Positions 11,948-24,528 of a stretch of 64,000 nt of DNA are shown here, in pieces. The stretch comes from Tubulanus polymorphus. Its lineage: Eukaryota; Nemertea; Palaeonemertea; Tubulaniformes; Tubulanidae. Under the pieces are notes generated by a model. The model was not told the origin of the DNA, did not search any database, and saw only the letters and a list, made by a program, of their open reading frames with translations. The position numbers and the translations under genes are program-made. The stretch's first letter is position 1. Every line of letters begins with the position of its first letter. The DNA is taken from contig NC_134027.1 in assembly GCF_964204645.1 (NCBI RefSeq), positions 2,158,485 to 2,222,484 of the forward strand, read 5' to 3'.

Positions 11948-13215
11948 AACTGTCATATAGAAACGTGACAAACAAACTGATTTGTCAGTGTGTTACAAGA
12001 CTGATGACCTCCTTTAATACTGCTGCTTGCTGCTGCTTGTTAATTAATACACTCTGTTTTGGGGTGATATTGAGTTCAAGAGTCTCCTCTTTCCTTCTTC
12101 AACTGTCATGTAGAAACGTGACAAAGGAACTGAATTGTCAGTGCGTTACAACACTGATGGCCTCCTTTAATACTGCTGCTTGCTGGTGGTGTTAATTCTT
12201 ATCACCTTCCATGAATTTCTTGAATTATTACATTAAACATTATTACAATAAGAATTATTACATTAAACATTATAACATCATGAATCATCCTCCTTAAATA
12301 CTGCTGCTTGCTGCTGGCTCTGTTTTGGGGTGATATTGATCGCAGGAGTCTTCTCCTTCCTTCTACAACTGTCATGTAGAAACGTGACAAATGAACTGAA
12401 TTGTCAGTGCGTTACAACACTGATGACCTCCTTTAATACTGCTGCTTGCTGCTGGCTCTGTTTTGGGGTGATATTGATCGCAGGAGTCTTCTCCTTCCTT
12501 CTTCAACTGTCATGTAGAAACGTGACTAACAAACTGAATTGTCAGTGCGTTACAACACTGATGGGCTCCTTTAATACTGCTGCTTGCTGCTGGGTGTTAA
12601 TTCTTACCACCTTCCATGAACTGCTTGAATTATTACATTAAACATTATTACAATAAGAATTATTACATTAAACATTATAACATCATGAATCATCCTCCTT
12701 AAATACTGCTGCTTGCTGCTGGCTCTGTTTTGGGGTGATATTGAGTTCAGGAGTCTCCTCCTTCCTTCTTCAACTGTCATGTAGAAACATGACAAACGAA
12801 CTGAATTGTCAGTGCGTTACAACACTGATGACCTCCTTTAATACTGCTGCTTGGTGCTGGGTGTTAATTAATACACTCTGTTTTGGGGTGATATTGAGTT
12901 CAGGAGTCTCCTCCTTCCTTCTTCAACTGTCATGTAGAAACGTGACTAACAAACTGAATTGTCAGTGTGTTACAGCACTGATGACCTCCCTTAATACTGC
13001 TGCTCGCTGCAGCATGTTAATAAATACACTCTGTTCAGGGGTGATATTGAGTGCAGGAGTCTCCTCCTTCCTTCTTCAACTGTCATGTAGAAACGTGACA
13101 AACAAATTGAATTTTCAGTGTGGTACAACACTGATGACCACCTTAAATACTGCTGCTTGCTGCTGCGTGTTAATTGATACACTCTGTTATGGGGTGATAT
13201 TGAGTTTTGGTGAGT
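11948..13215. repeat. satellite A, block 2
   Basis: The same 153-bp family as block 1. The order of full-length copies, 15-bp-deleted copies and AT-rich spacers is repeated in block 3, offset by about 3270 bp. Confidence 0.87.
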
Positions 13216-15205
13216 TTTGCTCCCTGATCATCTTTATTGCGACTTTACATTTTAAATGTATAAATATTCAAAACAGCTATCCATCGATAGCTTTGTGGTG
13301 GTTGAATTATTGAAATGTTACTGGTGTTGGTACATTGTATATATTGTAATATATGTCGGTGAAATATGTCGGTGAAATGGGATTGATCATGTTTCCTGAT
13401 CATCCTTATTGCGACTTAATGTTTTAAATGTATAAATATTCAAAACAGCTATCCATCGATAGCTTTGTGGTGGTTGAATCATTGAAATGTCGCTGGTGTT
13501 GGTACATTGTATATATTGTAATATATGTCGGTGAAATTGGATTGATCATGTTTTGTGATCATCCTTTTTGCGACTTTACGTTTTAAATGTATAAATATTC
13601 AAAACAGCTATCCATCGATAGCTTTGTGGTGGTTGAATCATTGAAATAATGCTGGTGTTGGTTCTTTGTATATATTTTGTAATATATGTCGGTGAAATGG
13701 GATTGATCCTGTTTTGTGATCGTCCTTTTTGCGACTTTACGTTTTAAATGTATAAATATTCAAAACAGCTATCCATCGATAGCTTTGTGGTGGTTGAATC
13801 ATTGAAATAATGCTGGTGTTGGTTCTGTGTATATATATTGTAATATATGTCAGTGAAATGGGGTTGATCATGTTTTGTGATCATCCTTATTGCGACTTAA
13901 CGTTTTAAATGTATAAATATTCAAAACAGCTATCCATCGATAGCTTTGTGGTGGTTGAATCTTTGAAATGTCGCTGGTGTTGGTACATTGTATAGATTGT
14001 AATATATGTCGGTGAAATGGGATTGATCATGTTTTGTGATCATCCTTATTGCGACTTAACTTTTTAAATGTATAAATATTCAAAACAGCTATCCATCGAT
14101 AGCTTTGTGGTGGTTGAATCTTTGAAATGTCGCTGGTGTTGGTACATTGTATAGATTGTAATATATGTCAGTGAAATGGGATTGATCATGTTTTGTGATC
14201 ATCCTTATTGCGACTTTACGTTTTAAATGTATAAATATTCAAAACAGCTATCCATCGATAGCTTTGTGGTGGTTGAATCATTGAAATAATGCTGGTGTTG
14301 GTTCTTTGTATATATTTTGTAATATATGTCGGTGAAATGGGATTGATCCTGTTTTGTGATCGTCCTTTTTGCGACTTTACGTTTTAAATGTATAAATATT
14401 CAAAACAGCTATCCATCGATAGCTTTGTGGTGGTTGAATCATTGAAATAATGCTGGTGTTGGTTCTGTGTATATATATTGTAATATATGTCAGTGAAATG
14501 GGATTGATCATGTTTTGTGATCATCCTTATTGCGACTTAACGTTTTAAATGTATAAATATTCAAAACAGCTATCCATCGATAGCTTTGTGGTGGTTGAAT
14601 CTTTGAAATGTCGCTGGTGTTGGTACATTGTATAGATTGTAATATATGTCGGTGAAATGGGATTGATCATGTTTTGTGATCATCCTTATTGCGACTTAAC
14701 TTTTTAAATGTATAAATATTCAAAACAGCTATCCATCGATAGCTTTGTGGTGGTTGAATCTTTGAAATGTCGCTGGTGTTGGTACATTGTATAGATTGTA
14801 ATATATGTCGGTGAAATGGGATTGATCATGTTTTGTGATCATCCTTATTGCGACTTAACTTTTTAAATGTATAAATATTCAAAACAGCTATCCATCGATA
14901 GCTTTGTGGTGGTTGAATCTTTGAAATGTCGCTGGTGTTGGTACATTGTATAGATTGTAATATATGTCAGTGAAATGGGATTGATCATGTTTTGTGATCA
15001 TCCTTATTGCGACTTTACGTTTTAAACGTATAAATATTCAAAACAGCTATCCATCGATAGCTTTGTGGTGGTTGAATCATTGAAATAATGCTGGTGTTGG
15101 TTCTCTGTGTATACTGTATCAGCAAATATTATCACATTACGCATTTTAAAAGTGTTATACTCAAAGATGCTATTGTTTGATTGCTTCACTTTGGTTCCTT
15201 GCACC
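13216..15205. repeat. satellite B, block 2 (12 copies, higher-order)
   Basis: Unit marks fall at 13279, 13451, 13610, 13771, 13932, 14091, 14250, 14411, 14572, 14731, 14890 and 15049, so steps are 159 or 161 bp apart from one 172-bp step caused by a 13-bp insertion. Four unit variants recur in order (a-b-c-d from 13610, then a-b-c-c-d from 14250), so there is a roughly 640-bp higher-order repeat. The block ends in the same junction sequence as block 1. Confidence 0.9.
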
Positions 15206-16490
15206 TGAAGGTTGTTAACTGTCATATAGAAACGTGACAAACAAACTGATTTGTGAGTGTGTAACAAGACTGATGACCTCCTTTAATACTGCTGCTTGCT
15301 GCTGCGTGTTAATTAATACACTCTGTTTTGGGGTGATATTGAGTTCAGGAGTCTCCTCTTTCCTTCTTCAACTGTCATGTAGAAACGTGACAAACAAACT
15401 GAATTGTCAGCGTGTTACATCACTGATGGCCTCCTTTAATACTGCTGCTTGCTGCTGGGTGTTAATTCTTACCACCTTCCATGAACTTCTTGAATTATTA
15501 CATTAAACATAATTACAATAAGAATTATTACATTAAACATTATAACATCATGAATCATCCTCCTTAAATACTGCTGCTTGCTACTGGCTCTGTTTTGGGG
15601 TGATATTGATCGCAGGAGTCTTCTCTTACCTTCTTCAACTGTCATGTAGAAACGTGACAAATGAACTGAATTGTCAGTGCGTTACAACACTGATGACCTC
15701 CTTTAATACTGCTGCTTGCTGCTGGCTCTGTTTTGGGGTGGTATTGATCACAGGGGTCTTCTCCTTCCTTCTTCAACTGTCATGTAGAAACGTGACAAAG
15801 GAACTGAATTGTCAGTGCGTTACAACACTGATGACCTCCTTTAATACTGCTGCTTGCTGCTGGGTGTAAATTCTTACCACCTTCCATGAACTTCTTGAAT
15901 TATTAAATTAAACATTATTACAATAAGAATTATTACATTAAACATTATAACATCATGAATCATCCTCCTTATATACTGCTGCTTGCTGCTGGCTCTGTTT
16001 TGGGGTGATATTGAGTTCAGGAGTCTCCTCCTTCCTTCTTCAACTGTCATGTAGAAACATGACAAACGAACTGAATTGTCAGTGCGTTACAACACTGATG
16101 ACCTCCTTTAATACTGCTTCTTGGTGCTGGGTGTTAATTAATACACTCTGTTTTGGGGTGATATTGAGTTCAGGAGTCTCCTCCTTCCTTCTTCAACTGT
16201 CATGTAGAAATGTGACTAACAATCTGAATTGTCAGTGTGTTACAGCACTGATGACCTCCCTTAATACTGCTGCTTGCTGCAGCGTGTTAATAAATACACT
16301 CTGTTCAGGGGTGATATTGAGTGCAGGAGTCTCCTTCCTTCTTCAACTGTCATGTAGAAACATGACAAACAAACTGAATTTTCAGTGTGGTACAACACTG
16401 ATGACCTCCTTTTAAATACTGCTGCTTGGTGCTGGGTGTTAATTAATACACTCTGTTATGGGGTGATATTGAGTTTTGGCGAGTTTGCTC
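15206..16490. repeat. satellite A, block 3
   Basis: Nearly identical to block 2 in copy order and in its private deletions, offset by about 3270 bp. It includes one 3-bp deletion that keeps the plus frame open (near 16331) and one 2-bp insertion near 16410 that breaks it. Confidence 0.87.
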
Positions 16491-17180
16491 CCTGATCGTC
16501 CTTATTGCGACTTTACGTTTTAAATGTATAAATATTCAAAACAGCTATCCATCGATAGCTTTGTGGTGGTTGAATCTTTGAAATGTTACTGGTGTTGGTA
16601 CATTGTATATATTGTAATATATGTCGGTGAAATGGGATTGATCATGTTTCCTGATCGTCCTTATTGCGACTTAACGTTTTAAATGTATAAATATTCAAAG
16701 CAGCTATCCATCGATAGCTTTGTGGTTTTTGAATCTTTGAAATGTCACTGGTGTTGGTTCTGTGTATATATTGTAATATATGGCGGTGAATTGGGATTGA
16801 TCATGTTTCCTGATCGTCCTTATTGCGACTTATTACGTTTTAAATGTATAAATATTCAAAACAGCTATCCATCGATAGCTTTGTGGTGGTTGAATCATTG
16901 AAATGCTACTGGTGTTGGTACATTGTATATATTGTAACATATGTCGGTGAAATGGGATTGATCATGTTTCCTGATCATCCTTATTGCGACTTTACGTTTT
17001 AAATGTATAAATATTCAAAACAGCTATCCATCGATAGCTTTGTGGTGGTTGAATCATTGAAATAATGCTGGTGTGGTTCTCTGTATATATTGTATCAGCA
17101 AATTATTATCACATTACTCATTTTAAAAGTGTTATACTCAAAGATGCTATTGTTTGATAGCTTCACTTAGGATCCTTGCA
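16491..17180. repeat. satellite B, block 3 (four copies)
   Basis: Unit marks are at 16547, 16706, 16867 and 17026. The junction sequence is found again (gtgttatactcaaag at 17129), followed by a last broken piece of satellite A up to about 17265. Confidence 0.88.
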
Positions 17181-17264
17181 CCTGAAGGTTGTGAACTGTC
17201 ATATAGAAAAGTGACTAATGAACACAATTGTCAGTGTGTTACAACACTGATGACCTCCTTCAAT

Positions 17265-17665
17265 AGGTGTTGATGGAAGTTACGTGTTACAAAACACTGT
17301 CGGTAAATCACTGCTAAACAATTGTTTGTGATAAAATTGAAATTTAGTGATCCCTCCCCCTCTTGAATTGTCAAGTTAATTGTGACATAAACTGAATTGT
17401 AAGTGACTTAAGGCTGGGGTGATATTGAGGTTTAATGCCTTCCCCTCCTTTCCCTTCTTGAATTGACAAAACTGAATTGTTAGTGACTTGATTATATTAC
17501 TCCACTTAAGGAGTGATAAAATTGTCGGCGTCTTAACTCTGATGATGAGGTAAACCAGTTTCTAAATCTGTGAGCCGACAGTGTAAAAAACTGTTAGAAT
17601 TCAAATTGCTTTAAACATCTTCAGAAAGATGGTTGATCATCGTAAACACTGGTGAAAACAATTTA
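17265..17665. other. decayed repeat fragments between arrays
   Basis: Pieces of the 59-bp repeat (tacaaaacactgtcggtaaa) and of satellite A are scattered and diverged here. No gene is supported. Confidence 0.5.
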
Positions 17666-17669
17666 CATC

Positions 17670-17765
17670 CCAAATTTGCACTTGACGTCCCACTTTGCAT
17701 TTGACGTCCAAATTTGCACTTGACGTCCCACTTTGCACTTGACGTCCCACTTTGCACTTGCACCG
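17670..17765. repeat. 18-bp repeat containing TGACGTC
   Basis: About five copies of ttgcacttgacgtcccac or one-base variants. Each carries TGACGTC, which is most of a CRE/ATF half-palindrome (TGACGTCA). Any binding is inference. Confidence 0.8.
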
Positions 17766-17769
17766 ACGA

Positions 17770-18495
17770 ATCGATTGCACTAAACAGCACTGGCACACCC
17801 GCGGGTCCATGCGCATGGTTAACAAATTGATCAGCATGCAGCATGCCATCTTTGTGTGTGGAAATAATTTACAAACAGCTGTGAGTTTAAAATTAAAGAA
17901 GGTATTTTTGTGTCATTTCTTGTACAATCTCCAACAACGATGATGTAAAGAAAAACATAATGTCCATTTTATTATGTTGAAAAAATTAAAAGTGTTGCAT
18001 AGTTAAATATTAATGAGTAAAATGAGAGAAAAGAGGAAGAAAGAGAGTCCCAGAGAGAGAAGCGTTGAATTGGTGTCTGTTGTCAGCAGAGATCGTAGGA
18101 AATCTCCACCCCTCAAACAGAAAGTTCAAGATGATACCGAAAGTTTCTGAGGTTCTGAGAAATTTCGCTAAGTCAAGACTATAAATCAGGTAAAATATAT
18201 ATTGCTATAAATTGTTTTGTAGATAAGAATTGAAATTTCTTTTTTTAAGAATTATTCATTTTTTGTGTACATTATAGTATTGAGCTTGTGGTTGGCTGTA
18301 CAATATCAGATGACGGGAAGATCAGATCAGAGATGCTGAACAATTTCTTCTTTCAGTGTTTGTCTGTAGAAATCGAAGGTATTCTGAGGAATCTCCACAT
18401 CAAACAGAAAGTTCAAGAAGATACTAAAAGTTGCTGGAGTTCTGAGCACTTTCTTTTTTAAGTCATAAGTCTGAATTGACTATAATCAGGTATAA
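17770..18495. other. spacer sequence before the 206-bp array
   Basis: No gene is supported. A segment at about 18267-18370 that includes ttgagcttgtggttggctgt recurs at about 19403-19500 on the far side of the next array, so the array is bracketed by a duplicated sequence. Confidence 0.45.
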
Positions 18496-18499
18496 TTGA

Positions 18500-19340
18500 A
18501 CTTGATATGAATTTCATTGTAGGAACAGCAGACTTAATGAAGCTGGTTACTTTTATTCTATGTATTTCTGTTGTAGCCAGTGGTTTGTCTGTTTGTTGGT
18601 TGTTGGTATAGAGGAAAGGAACACATCGGAGTTCACGAAGCGTTCAGCAACTTTCTCAAGGTCCAAGTCATGAGTCTGAATTGACTATAAATCAGGTATA
18701 ATTAAACCCGATATGAATTTCATGGTAGGAACAGCAGACTCAATGAAGCTGGTTACTTTTATTCTATGTATTTCTGTTGTAGCCAGTGGTTTGTCTGTTT
18801 GTTGGTTGTTGGTAGAGAGGAAAGGAACACATTGGAGTTCACGAAGCATTCAGCAACTTTCTCAAGGTCCAAGTCATGAGTCTGAATTGACTATAAATCA
18901 GGTATAATTAAACCTGATATGAATTTCATGGTAGGAACAGCAGACTCAATGAAGCTGGTTACTTTTATTTCATGTATTTCTGTTGTAGCCAGTGGTTTGT
19001 CTGTTTGTTGGTTGTTGGTAGAGAGGAAAGGAACACATCGGAGTTCACGAAGCATTCAGCAACTTTCTCAAGGTCCAAGTCATGAGTCTGAATTGACTAT
19101 AAATCAGGTATAATTAAACCTGATATGAATTTCATGGTAGGAACAGCAGACTCAATGAAGCGGGTTACTTTTATTTCATGTATTTCTGTTGTAGCCAGTG
19201 GTTTGTCTGTTTGTTGTGGTCGTTGTTGGTAAAGACATGTAATACTAGAGGAAAGGGAAACATCAAAGTTCTGGAAGTATTGAGCAAATTTCTCCAGGTC
19301 GATGTCGTGACTCTGAATTGACTATAAATCAGGTATAGTT
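18500..19340. repeat. 206-bp tandem repeat, about four copies
   Basis: gaatttcatggtaggaacag or a close variant starts copies near 18508, 18714, 18920 and 19126, an exact 206-bp period. Each unit contains an exon-like segment (ttctgttgtag before it, aatcag then gtataatt after it) and a 64-codon open frame in two copies. The putative 119-bp exon would shift frame when joined to the next copy and meet a stop, so I call this a tandem repeat. Confidence 0.85.
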
Positions 19341-19464
19341 GAAATTTATCTTTGGTGAAGAGTCTTAAAAATGATATCATTATTCATATTTTGTGTTTTG
19401 TCATTGTAGTATTGAGCTTGTGGTTGGCTGTAGAACATCAAACGACAGGAAAAGATCAGATCAG

Positions 19465-19760
19465 AGATGCCGACCAATATCTCCATCAATTCGGGACTTT
19501 CAGTGATTGTTACCCTCGAGTTAGCGCAGTTCCGTAGATGCTGACCAATTTCTCCGTCAAATTGGGACTTTCAGTGTTTGTTACCGCTAGTTAGCGTAGT
19601 TCCAGAGATGCCGACCAATTTCTCCGCCAAATTGGGACTTTCAGTGTTTGTTACCACGAGTTATCATAGTTCCAGAAATGCCGAACAATGTCTCCGTCAA
19701 ATCAGGACTTTCAGTGTTTGTTACTGCGAGTTAGCCTAGTTCCAGAGATGCCAAACAATT
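19465..19760. repeat. 70-bp minisatellite
   Basis: gatgccgaccaatttctccg-type starts recur at 19467, 19537, 19607, 19677 and 19747, an exact 70-bp period with moderate divergence. Confidence 0.88.
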
Positions 19761-19764
19761 TCTC

Positions 19765-22105
19765 TGAGGCTGATGGCTTCAGGGATAGGTTGAATGTAAA
19801 TACACATTGTACATCTATTGGAAAATAAATATGAACTGATGGTTTGATTGGCTGGTTTGTTGTTGAATCTGATTGTGGGTTATTAATTACTGATGTGCTG
19901 CGACTTAGCGTTTTATATGCATACATTTCAAAGGGCTTCTCTTGTTTTTGTTGTGCTGGTTAAATTATTTTGTAAATGATAATTGAGGATGTCAAACTTT
20001 GGTTTAGAGTTTTGTTACAGTGATGAATGAATAAACTGTATATGTGGAGATTATGTACTTGTGACTGCGTTTGTTTTTGTAAATACATTTATTTTTTTAA
20101 AATGATTGTTTTTGTGTTGCATCTCATTCTGACGATGTTAAACTCTTACTCAAGATACACAGTTTGCTCTTGACTTGTTTGATTATTATATTGATGAATA
20201 CATTGATTTTATGGTGTTTGATTATCTGTTGAACTATGAATACCATTTGAACTACTAACCACTAGTTGTTTTAACATCAGTATCATTAATGGTCAGTTGT
20301 TCTCTACAAATTATGTGTTATTATTTCCTTATATAATGTACGGTGGACTCTCCAGTCACTTTTATCTTGGAGTAATGATTTTCCAAGCTTACATCAATTT
20401 GGACATAAAAGAATTTCAATGCAAATAGTTCAATGTCTTTATCTGCAGGTGACAATTATCACCTTGTCTTTATTGATTCGAGTTAGTCAAGTCTATTGTA
20501 CATGGATTCTTTTTTCTCTGGAAGTGAATTAAATGAAACGGGACGACAGTTGAACCCCATTAATACGATTGTGTTTAGGACGAAAACCGTTTATTACGAT
20601 CAGATTTTCGGCATGTCCCGGCTAATTTACATCGATCCATATTTTGATAATACGACAATTTCACTTTCAACCATAAGATTTGTATTTAACTAAGGATCCA
20701 CTGTAAAATGAGGACTTCAAACCATTCTCACTGATGTAGAGACTTTCTTTTATTAAAGTTTTCAGTCTGGCCCGATTACTCATAAATTATGCATGTATCA
20801 ATCTGCCGCAGCTTGGCACTACCCTATCTGCTGAGGATACTCCAGTACCTACCCATACCCTTCAGACACTCGTTTAGACTTTAGACCTTCTACATAATCT
20901 GAAGTACTCGCTCTTCAAAGACAGCTTGAACCCTCCTCCCACCCCCTTTCAGATAGAATGTCTGGGGTCCAGGCAACAGATCGACACCTTTCTCTTGGCT
21001 TTGAGTAATCAGACCGACCTTGTCTGATTACTCTTTTTTTATATCTTAAGTTTATTTGCCGTAAAAGCTGAGCGGCCGGTTGTAGCTCCATAACAAACTA
21101 AATCACACCCACTGGAGTCAGGTGGGGGACTGATCAGTTTTAGAAAATAGAATATTTGAATAAGGTCTGAGACTTTCATTTATTTGACTATTTATGCAGC
21201 TATCAACCTGCATTTTGGACACTGATTCCCTGCCATTAATGGAATAATTAATTTGTCTTTTCGCAATTGTTTCCTTAAATACATTTTGTTCTACACTGAA
21301 AAATAACTGTGTCAGGTACGAACTCCATCGATAGTTGCTCGAGCTGTTTCTGATAGGGCCTGATGCTGAAGTAGACGATGAGCTGGGGTGTCCCAGTAAT
21401 TATTCAGAGTGGTCCTGATGCAGACAAAAAGGACATGTAAAGGTGTTCTGGGTTCGAACGTAGATACCACTTATACTGGGAATGATCCTAATGTTGAAAT
21501 GAAGTTAAATAGGACTGTACGATACAATTATACATATAACTATTATCGCCACCGATTGGAATTTCGATAAACTATCAAATAGCTAGAATTAACCGTTGTA
21601 AATATTTGTAATGTACCACATTTCACAAGCGCCATCTATCGGAATATGGAATAAAATTTCATCTATAACTTAATGGAGAAGAAAAATCACAATTATTCTC
21701 AGGAATAGAATTTTGCTGCTATGTTAGGTAATTAATGATAACGATGATACAAGTTTTTGTAAAAATTAAATTAAATGATTCCAAGCGGCGCTGTTTTTAT
21801 TTGCAATCTATAATTTATTACGATTAACGTGCTATATGTTTCTTCTAATTTCTTTGCACTTCACTTTCTGTGTTACATTTGCATACGTATTTCTATACAT
21901 TGTTTGCATCAATAAATATGAATGCACTTGTGTTAAATAACAAGTCCTTATCGCATCGTAATTAAACTGGCTATCGGCTTGCTCACACCTAAATGGGAGG
22001 TGACGAAGAGATGAGGAGAGCACGCCGCAATTGCTCATTACGTCAATATAAAACATTCGACACATTTTCTAAACTCATTTTGGTAACATGCGTGAGGCCT
22101 AGCCT
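19765..22105. other. intergenic DNA with a stray copy of the 76-bp family
   Basis: No exon is supported. At about 21340-21480 there is a diverged copy of the repeat family found at 48.6-49.9 kb (attcagagtggtcctgatg and gggttcgaac). At 20547-20705 a short segment begins cagttgaacccc and ends ggatccactg, loosely like the ends of a pogo-type miniature element, but the two ends match poorly. Confidence 0.45.
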
Positions 22106-22107
22106 AG

Positions 22108-22735
22108 ATTGCAGCAGTTGAACAGGCCTCTCAGGGCAGGTGATAGGCAGAAGTCAAACTGCAGCAGTTGAACTGGCCTCTCAGGGCAGGTTGATTTCTG
22201 CAGAATGAAACTGGCCTCTCCAGGGCAGGTGATATCAGAACTCAAACAGCAGCAGTTAAACTGGCCTCTCAGGGCAGGTTGATAAGTCAAACTGCAGCAG
22301 TTGAACAGGCCTCTCAGGGCAGGTGATATCAGAAGTCAAACTGCAGCAGTTGAACTGGCCTCTCAGGGCAGGTTGATTTCTGCAGAATGAAACTGGCCTC
22401 TCAGGGCAGGTTGATTTCTGAAGAATGAAACTGGCCTCTCAGGGCAGGTTGATATCGGAAGTCAAACTGCAGCAGTTGAACTAGACTCTCAGGGCAAGTT
22501 GATATCTGCAGAATGAAACTGGCCTCTCAGGGCAGGTGATATCAGAACTCAAACAGCAGCAGTAAAACTGGCCTCTCAGGGCAGGTTGATTTCTGCAAAA
22601 ATGAAAGTGGCTTGATATCAGAAGCGGAATGAGGTTGATATCAGAAGTCAAACTGCAGCAGTTGAACAGGCCTCTCAGGGCAGGTGATATCAGAAGTCAA
22701 ACTGCAGCAGTTGAACTGGCCTCTCAGGGCAGGTT
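22108..22735. repeat. minisatellite with cctctcagggcagg core
   Basis: About 13-14 copies of the core cctctcagggcagg are separated by two kinds of spacer (gttgatttctgcagaatgaa and tgatatcagaagtcaaactg), so the period alternates between roughly 43 and 60 bp. A solitary core copy sits 640 bp away at about 23377. Confidence 0.88.
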
Positions 22736-22739
22736 GACG

Positions 22740-23465
22740 ACAGTAGACTACGTATATAATTGCACCCGCAGGGCTGATCAGATTAGATTCAATTGCGTAT
22801 GCCTTATTGCATGTGGCAACTATAATTATGCCATTGTCATTAGATAAAGTATAAAACTGATTAAAGTTGGCCTGCGCTCAGGTAATTAACCTAACGAAAA
22901 ATAATATGACATATGATCAACCAACCCTTACCCCGGAGAAGAAAAATATGATCAGCAGAATTACAAAAGAGTTTCTGCGAAAGCAGTAGACAACCCCGAA
23001 AAATTCACTGTTGAATTAGAATATACAGCATATTGAAACGCACTAATATCAGTGGACGACACAAATTGTTTATGTAGGCCTATAGGATATTTGAATAATT
23101 AAATTAATGCTTTGAAATTTATATAATCACCATAACTTTTCGTCGTCGGTTAACTACATAACTTTTTAAAAATACATTTCTTATTATGAATGAATTTTAA
23201 TTGAAATATTACTTTCGTTTTATTTGTGTCGATATATCAATACGTTTAATTTATTTCATTTTAATCCATTTAATTTCATGACTCGATAATGTGCATGTCA
23301 AACATCGGCGAGATAGTTCGCCGTTTCATCAGAATTATAGCACAGTTTTCCATTTATACTGCTTAATTGCGCCAATGGCCTCTCAGGGCAGGTCTGCGGA
23401 TTCTTAAGAATGACCCTTCTCGAATAAAGTGATAGCTTCATGTAGGTTCAAGGAGTGGGGTCTGT
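22740..23465. other. AT-rich stretch, no gene
   Basis: No recognisable feature apart from the solitary repeat core at about 23377. Base composition is typical of the intergenic DNA around it. Confidence 0.5.
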
Positions 23466-23474
23466 CTGCAGAGT

Positions 23475-23503
23475 GCGCAGGGGGCCGCTGCGGCCCCCTG
23501 CGC
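23475..23503. repeat. GC-rich perfect hairpin
   Basis: gcgcagggggccgc, one base (t), then the exact complement. It is the left terminal copy of the motif that recurs in the 24.5-26.1 kb array. Confidence 0.9.
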
Positions 23504-23939
23504 TCAATGGGTGCGCAGGGGGCCGGGTATTGTAAAGTGAGAACTGGTATGTGATGCTAGACGAAACGATGATTTTTTAGCAATAATGCAGAAATTTATT
23601 TTAACTCGCGTTTTTAAATAGAAAAACAATTAAGCTGATTTAATTTTGATTTTTGAGCTAGAACTTTTATATATGCTTAATCATATAATTCAAAATCGTA
23701 GATATAGGATTGATATTGTTACTATGAAAATTAAGGTCAATCGCGCCGGGGGCCGTCCTCTACGTACATAACTCGGTTTTTTAAACTCCTGAATTTCCCA
23801 TTCACCATGTCGTCGTTTTTCAACAGCAAAAAATAGTCGTCCAAAATAAGATGAAAGCTGAGAAAATGCGAGTTTCACTGTTCATTTATTTATTTGACAT
23901 ACATATTCGATTGACACTTAAACATCATAAGTATCAGAG

Positions 23940-24262
23940 GCGGCTCGATAATTGGTAATAGCATAATAACGATAATACATACACATCACTGACTTAAATA
24001 TTCATACATGTAAATTGAAGCTCACGTATCTTGTTGTACTGGATTTTATAGATCGCTTGATTTCATAGATCACAGACTTAATAAAATATTTATACACATG
24101 GATATTATAGATCGCTTGATTTCTAATCTCGATATCTTTAATTTGTATCATAATACTTTCGATAATTGGCGATAACATGATAATGATAATACATACATTT
24201 CTCTGACTTAATAAAATATTTATACATATGGATATTATAGATCGCTTGATTTCCGATTTCAA
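23940..24262. repeat. imperfect duplication, AT-rich
   Basis: Segments with gataatacatacattt, gacttaataaaatattta and attatagatcgcttgattt occur two to three times at roughly 110-220 bp spacing. They lie inside the candidate transposon. Confidence 0.7.
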
Positions 24263-24528
24263 TATTCTTAATCTGTACCGTAATATTTTCGAAATAGATT
24301 ATATACGTCAACTAACGACTTTGCTTCAGTCCGTCGGCATATTGCGTCACTGTTTTCATAAGGTAGTCCATTGTAAATGCTAACGATGTAGACGAGAGCT
24401 TCCTTGTGTAAAACGTCATTCGAATAATAACTGGATAAGCTGAAATGAATCATCAGGAAATTAAATTTAACCCTAACCCTGCGCACCTATCTAGCAGAAG
24501 ACAAGTATAACTATTTACGCTATTAAAC

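Noticed and set aside
18713-19113. Tandemly duplicated coding exons (64-codon frames)
   Set aside because: The exon-like segment is 119 nt, so joining copies shifts frame and reaches TAG at once.
20547-20705. Pogo-like miniature element
   Set aside because: The two ends share only cagt-gga-cc and do not pair over a useful length; left flank lacks TA.
24468-24481. Telomere-like CCCTAA repeat
   Set aside because: Only two partial copies (taaccctaaccctg) at the edge of the array; far too few for telomeric DNA.
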